A stretch of DNA of 64,000 nt, from the NCBI RefSeq assembly GCF_003477885.1, contig NZ_QUEE01000019.1:62001-126000 (forward strand). Direction: 5' to 3'. Positions within the stretch are counted from its first letter, which is position 1, and each line of letters begins with the position of its first letter. Positions 61,266-64,000 of this stretch are shown piece after piece. The position numbers and the translations under genes are program-made. Source of the stretch: Lachnotalea sp. AF33-28 (GTDB taxonomy: Bacteria; Bacillota; Clostridia; Lachnospirales; Lachnospiraceae). The notes beneath the pieces were generated by a model. The model made no database searches. It saw nothing but the letters and a program-made list of their open reading frames with translations, and was not told the DNA's origin.

Positions 61266-64000
61266 TCAGGAGTTTTCCTGTAGATATGCATCGAATTCAT
61301 CCATATTCATCAGCACCCGCCTGGGCTTGGTGCCCTCTTCTTCACCGACAACGCCGGCCTCAGAGAGCTGATCCATGATCCTGGCCGCCCGGTTGAAGCC
61401 GATCTTAAACATCCTCTGCAGCATGCCGATGGAAGCCTTCTCCTTTTCGATGATGAACTTGCCGGCCTGCACAAAATATTCGTCACGCTCCGGACCGTTC
61501 CCCGCCATGCTCTCCCCGCCGGGAAGACTGCTAAGGCTCATCTGCGACTCAACCTGCACATCGTACTGGGCCCCGTCCGTCTGCTTGGATAAAAATTCCA
61601 CCACCTTGGAGACCTCTCCGTCCGAGATGAACGCGCCCTGAACGCGGACGGGCTTCTGATAGCCGGACGGATAAAAGAGCATATCCCCTTTTCCCAGCAG
61701 CTTTTCCGCGCCGTTCATATCGATGATCGTGCGGGAATCCACGCCGGAGGACACGGAGAAGGCGATTCTGGACGGCACATTGGCCTTGATCAGTCCGGTG
61801 ATGACATTGACGGACGGCCTCTGCGTGGCCAGCACCAGATGAAGGCCCGCCGCACGGGCCATCTGAGCGAGGCGGCAGATCGCATCTTCCACCTCTCCGG
61901 GCGCCACCATCATCAGATCCGCCAGCTCGTCCACAATGATGACAATCTGGGGCAGGGGCTGCACCTCTTCCCCTTCTTTGGCATTCTGTTTAATTTTTTC
62001 ATTATATCCCTTGAGGTCACGGACATTCAGATCCGCAAATTTCTTATAGCGGTCCGTCATCTCCGCCACGGCCCAGTTTAACGCCCCCGCCGCCTTTTTC
62101 GGATCCGTCACCACCGGTATCATCAGATGGGGGATTCCGTTGTACACGCTAAGCTCCACCACCTTGGGATCCACCATGATCACCTTAACTTCTTCCGGTT
62201 TGGCTTTGTAGATGATGCTCATGATCAGCGTATTGATGCAGACCGATTTACCGGATCCGGTCGCGCCGGCGATCAGAAGGTGGGGCATCTTCGCCAGGTC
62301 CGTCACCACGATCTGGCCGCCGATATCGCGTCCCACGGCAAAGGCCAGTTTGGAGGGATGCCGTTTAAACACATCCGACTCCACCAGTTCGCGGAAAAAC
62401 ACAGTTACATTTTCCTTATTGGGCACTTCGATTCCAACGGCCGCCTTGCCGGGAATCGGCGCCTCGATGCGGATATCCGCCGCCGCCAGATTCAGCTTGA
62501 TATCATCGGACAAAGACACAATCTTGCTGACCTTCACCCCCTGCTCCGGCTGCAGCTCGTACCTGGTTACCGCGGGTCCGCAGCTTATATTAGTCACCGT
62601 CACGCCCACTCCGAAATTGCGAAGCGTCTGCTGCAGCTTAATGGCGGTTTCCCTAAGCTCACGGTCATTGCCCGCTCTGCCGGACTTGCCGCTGCTGTTT
62701 AGCAGGCGGATAGGAGGAAATACATATTCACGTTTGATCTTGGGCTTTGGCTGCTGATACGGCTGCACGGGCTGCTCCGCCGGATACGTGCCGTCCGCAG
62801 ACGGCATCACATATGGTTCTTTATCCGGGACTTTCGCCCTCACCGGCTCCGGCTCATATTCGCCTTTGGCATGATATTCGGATTCTATGGATTCGGAAAA
62901 ACCGCTTCCCTCTCCCACTTCCGCCACCAGATCTTCCGGCTTTACCTCCACCTCAATCACTTTGCCGGAAGCGGTTGTGACCGTCTTGGTATCGTAGAGA
63001 GCCGCCGCGGATTTTCTATGGATCATTGGCCTTTCCTGTTCCGTCGGGCTTTCCTGTGTATGTACATCCGCCTCTTCCTCCGCCGCAAAAGCAGGCGCAT
63101 AAGAGTGCTCCTCTTCCTGCTCATGCGGAAAATACTTCTGTCTTTCCAGCGCGCTGACCGCAATAGGCTCCGCATCCGCTCCTGCGTGAGGAAATGAAAA
63201 ACGACCTTCTTCCTTACCGATCATGCTGTGAAGCGTATCAATGGCCTGCAGTTCACTCAAGGTGCGCCGGTCCTTCTCAAGCACAATGGCATCCCCATTC
63301 TCCATCCCCAGCGCGGCATTCATATCGGACAGAATATCATTCGTTTTCTCTCCTGCCTCATCTGCAGGGTCATCCAGCGGAAAGTTGATGCTGCCGGTAA
63401 AGATATCGGCCTGAAACGACTCCTCGCTCCCCATTTCCTTCATATCACTCTTAGGCTGGGCGCTGTCCTTTAATTTCGTATTGCCTATGGCCACGCCGCT
63501 GATTTTCTGGTCCATACGGCGCCGTTTTTCTTCCCGTTTTTCCTCCCTGCGCTCATCATAAGCCGCTTTTCTGCGCACCACATCCTCTTTCGCGGTCGTA
63601 TAGATCTTTGTGCTGCCGGAACGGATGGGCTTTAGTATGGACCTCTCCGTGATGAACACCAGCCCCATCAAAGTCAGCACAATTAAAATCACATAGCTGC
63701 CCAGGATTCCGAAATTAGGCCTTAAAGTCCGAATCAGAAAACCGCCGACAGCACCTCCGTTAAAGCCTGTGCTTCCGGCCTTATAGTATTCAGCTGCTGC
63801 GAGTATCTCATCGTATTCCTTAGTGCTTAAAAGCTGGCTGATGCCGCAGAGCAGAATAAACACAAAAGCTGTTGTAACCAGCTTTGCCATTGCCAGCGTA
63901 TTTCCTTTGTTAGAGATTAAGAACAGTACAGCGATGAACAGATAGATCGGGAACAGATATCCGAGGGCTCCGAAGACTCCCAAAATAACGGATCGGATGC
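61266..64000 (-). CDS. DNA translocase FtsK/SpoIIIE (5' end outside window)
   Basis: The frame is open to the right edge, so the true start and first membrane helices lie beyond 64000; a TTG at 63983 is not a believable start. The visible part (over 905 aa) has hydrophobic segments, then an acidic linker (about residues 130-440), then the motor: LLIAGATGSGKSVCINTLIMS (Walker A), VIIVDELADLMMVAPGEVE (Walker B), LVLATQRPSVNVITGLIKANVPS and a C-terminal gamma winged helix (MLQRMFKIGFNRAARIMDQL) that reads KOPS-like sites. It pumps DNA at division or sporulation. Confidence 0.95.
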   Translation of the reverse strand, partial: IRSVILGVFGALGYLFPIYLFIAVLFLISNKGNTLAMAKLVTTAFVFILLCGISQLLSTKEYDEILAAAEYYKAGSTGFNGGAVGGFLIRTLRPNFGILGSYVILIVLTLMGLVFITERSILKPIRSGSTKIYTTAKEDVVRRKAAYDERREEKREEKRRRMDQKISGVAIGNTKLKDSAQPKSDMKEMGSEESFQADIFTGSINFPLDDPADEAGEKTNDILSDMNAALGMENGDAIVLEKDRRTLSELQAIDTLHSMIGKEEGRFSFPHAGADAEPIAVSALERQKYFPHEQEEEHSYAPAFAAEEEADVHTQESPTEQERPMIHRKSAAALYDTKTVTTASGKVIEVEVKPEDLVAEVGEGSGFSESIESEYHAKGEYEPEPVRAKVPDKEPYVMPSADGTYPAEQPVQPYQQPKPKIKREYVFPPIRLLNSSGKSGRAGNDRELRETAIKLQQTLRNFGVGVTVTNISCGPAVTRYELQPEQGVKVSKIVSLSDDIKLNLAAADIRIEAPIPGKAAVGIEVPNKENVTVFFRELVESDVFKRHPSKLAFAVGRDIGGQIVVTDLAKMPHLLIAGATGSGKSVCINTLIMSIIYKAKPEEVKVIMVDPKVVELSVYNGIPHLMIPVVTDPKKAAGALNWAVAEMTDRYKKFADLNVRDLKGYNEKIKQNAKEGEEVQPLPQIVIIVDELADLMMVAPGEVEDAICRLAQMARAAGLHLVLATQRPSVNVITGLIKANVPSRIAFSVSSGVDSRTIIDMNGAEKLLGKGDMLFYPSGYQKPVRVQGAFISDGEVSKVVEFLSKQTDGAQYDVQVESQMSLSSLPGGESMAGNGPERDEYFVQAGKFIIEKEKASIGMLQRMFKIGFNRAARIMDQLSEAGVVGEEEGTKPRRVLMNMDEFDAYLQENS

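Overview
The window looks like chromosomal DNA from an anaerobic Clostridia, most likely a Lachnospiraceae-type gut Firmicute. Evidence: mid-range GC, AGGAGG-type ribosome-binding sites, a BceRS-AB type peptide-response module, a PASTA kinase operon in the Bacillus/Clostridium order, a monofunctional formate-THF ligase with FolD, and a corrinoid methyl-transfer operon. Only three genes are on the plus strand. No rRNA, tRNA, CRISPR array, transposase or integrase was seen. The species is not determined.

Layout. 1-10.1 kb: mutL (cut by the window edge), mutS, miaB, a PrsA-like foldase lipoprotein and sbcCD. 10.3-16.55 kb: a corrinoid methyltransferase operon (corrinoid protein, PocR-AraC regulator, two UroD-family methyltransferases, a RACo-like reductive activator, a DUF2284 protein) with a promoter at 16.6 kb and a terminator at 10.2 kb. 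16.7-18.9 kb: a broken HAD gene, maf, a small TIGR04076-like protein and a GNAT acetyltransferase. 18.9-26.5 kb: an envelope-stress block with a BceAB transporter, BceRS two-component system, two GH25 lysozymes and a YiiX-like hydrolase. A BceR-type box lies between bceAB and one lysozyme gene. 26.6-28.1 kb: pyridoxamine kinase and an ECF substrate-binding protein.

28.2-57.1 kb is the conserved operon priA-def-fmt-zinc protease-rsmB-rlmN-prpC-prkC-rsgA-rpe-thiN, split between rlmN and prpC by a 16-kb carbohydrate locus (33.8-49.8 kb). That locus encodes two ABC permeases, a solute-binding lipoprotein, a YesM/YesN two-component system, a GH105-like hydrolase, a GH3-HAD fusion, a GH95-like (alpha/alpha)6 protein, an aldo/keto reductase, an M20 peptidase and a UroD-family methyltransferase. 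It has its own promoter with three direct repeats and its own terminator; no transporter ATPase is present. 57.2-64 kb: folD, murE, fhs and the start-less end of ftsK/spoIIIE.

How it fits together. The corrinoid operon probably takes methyl groups from a methylated substrate, and FolD/Fhs handle one-carbon units on tetrahydrofolate. The sugar locus appears to import an oligosaccharide and break it down inside the cell, since none of its glycosidases has a signal peptide. The M20 and UroD-family members hint that this glycan carries an amide or methyl decoration. The most unusual items are the GH3-HAD fusion, the island inside the kinase operon, the triple-repeat promoter and a two-hairpin repeat family between genes.
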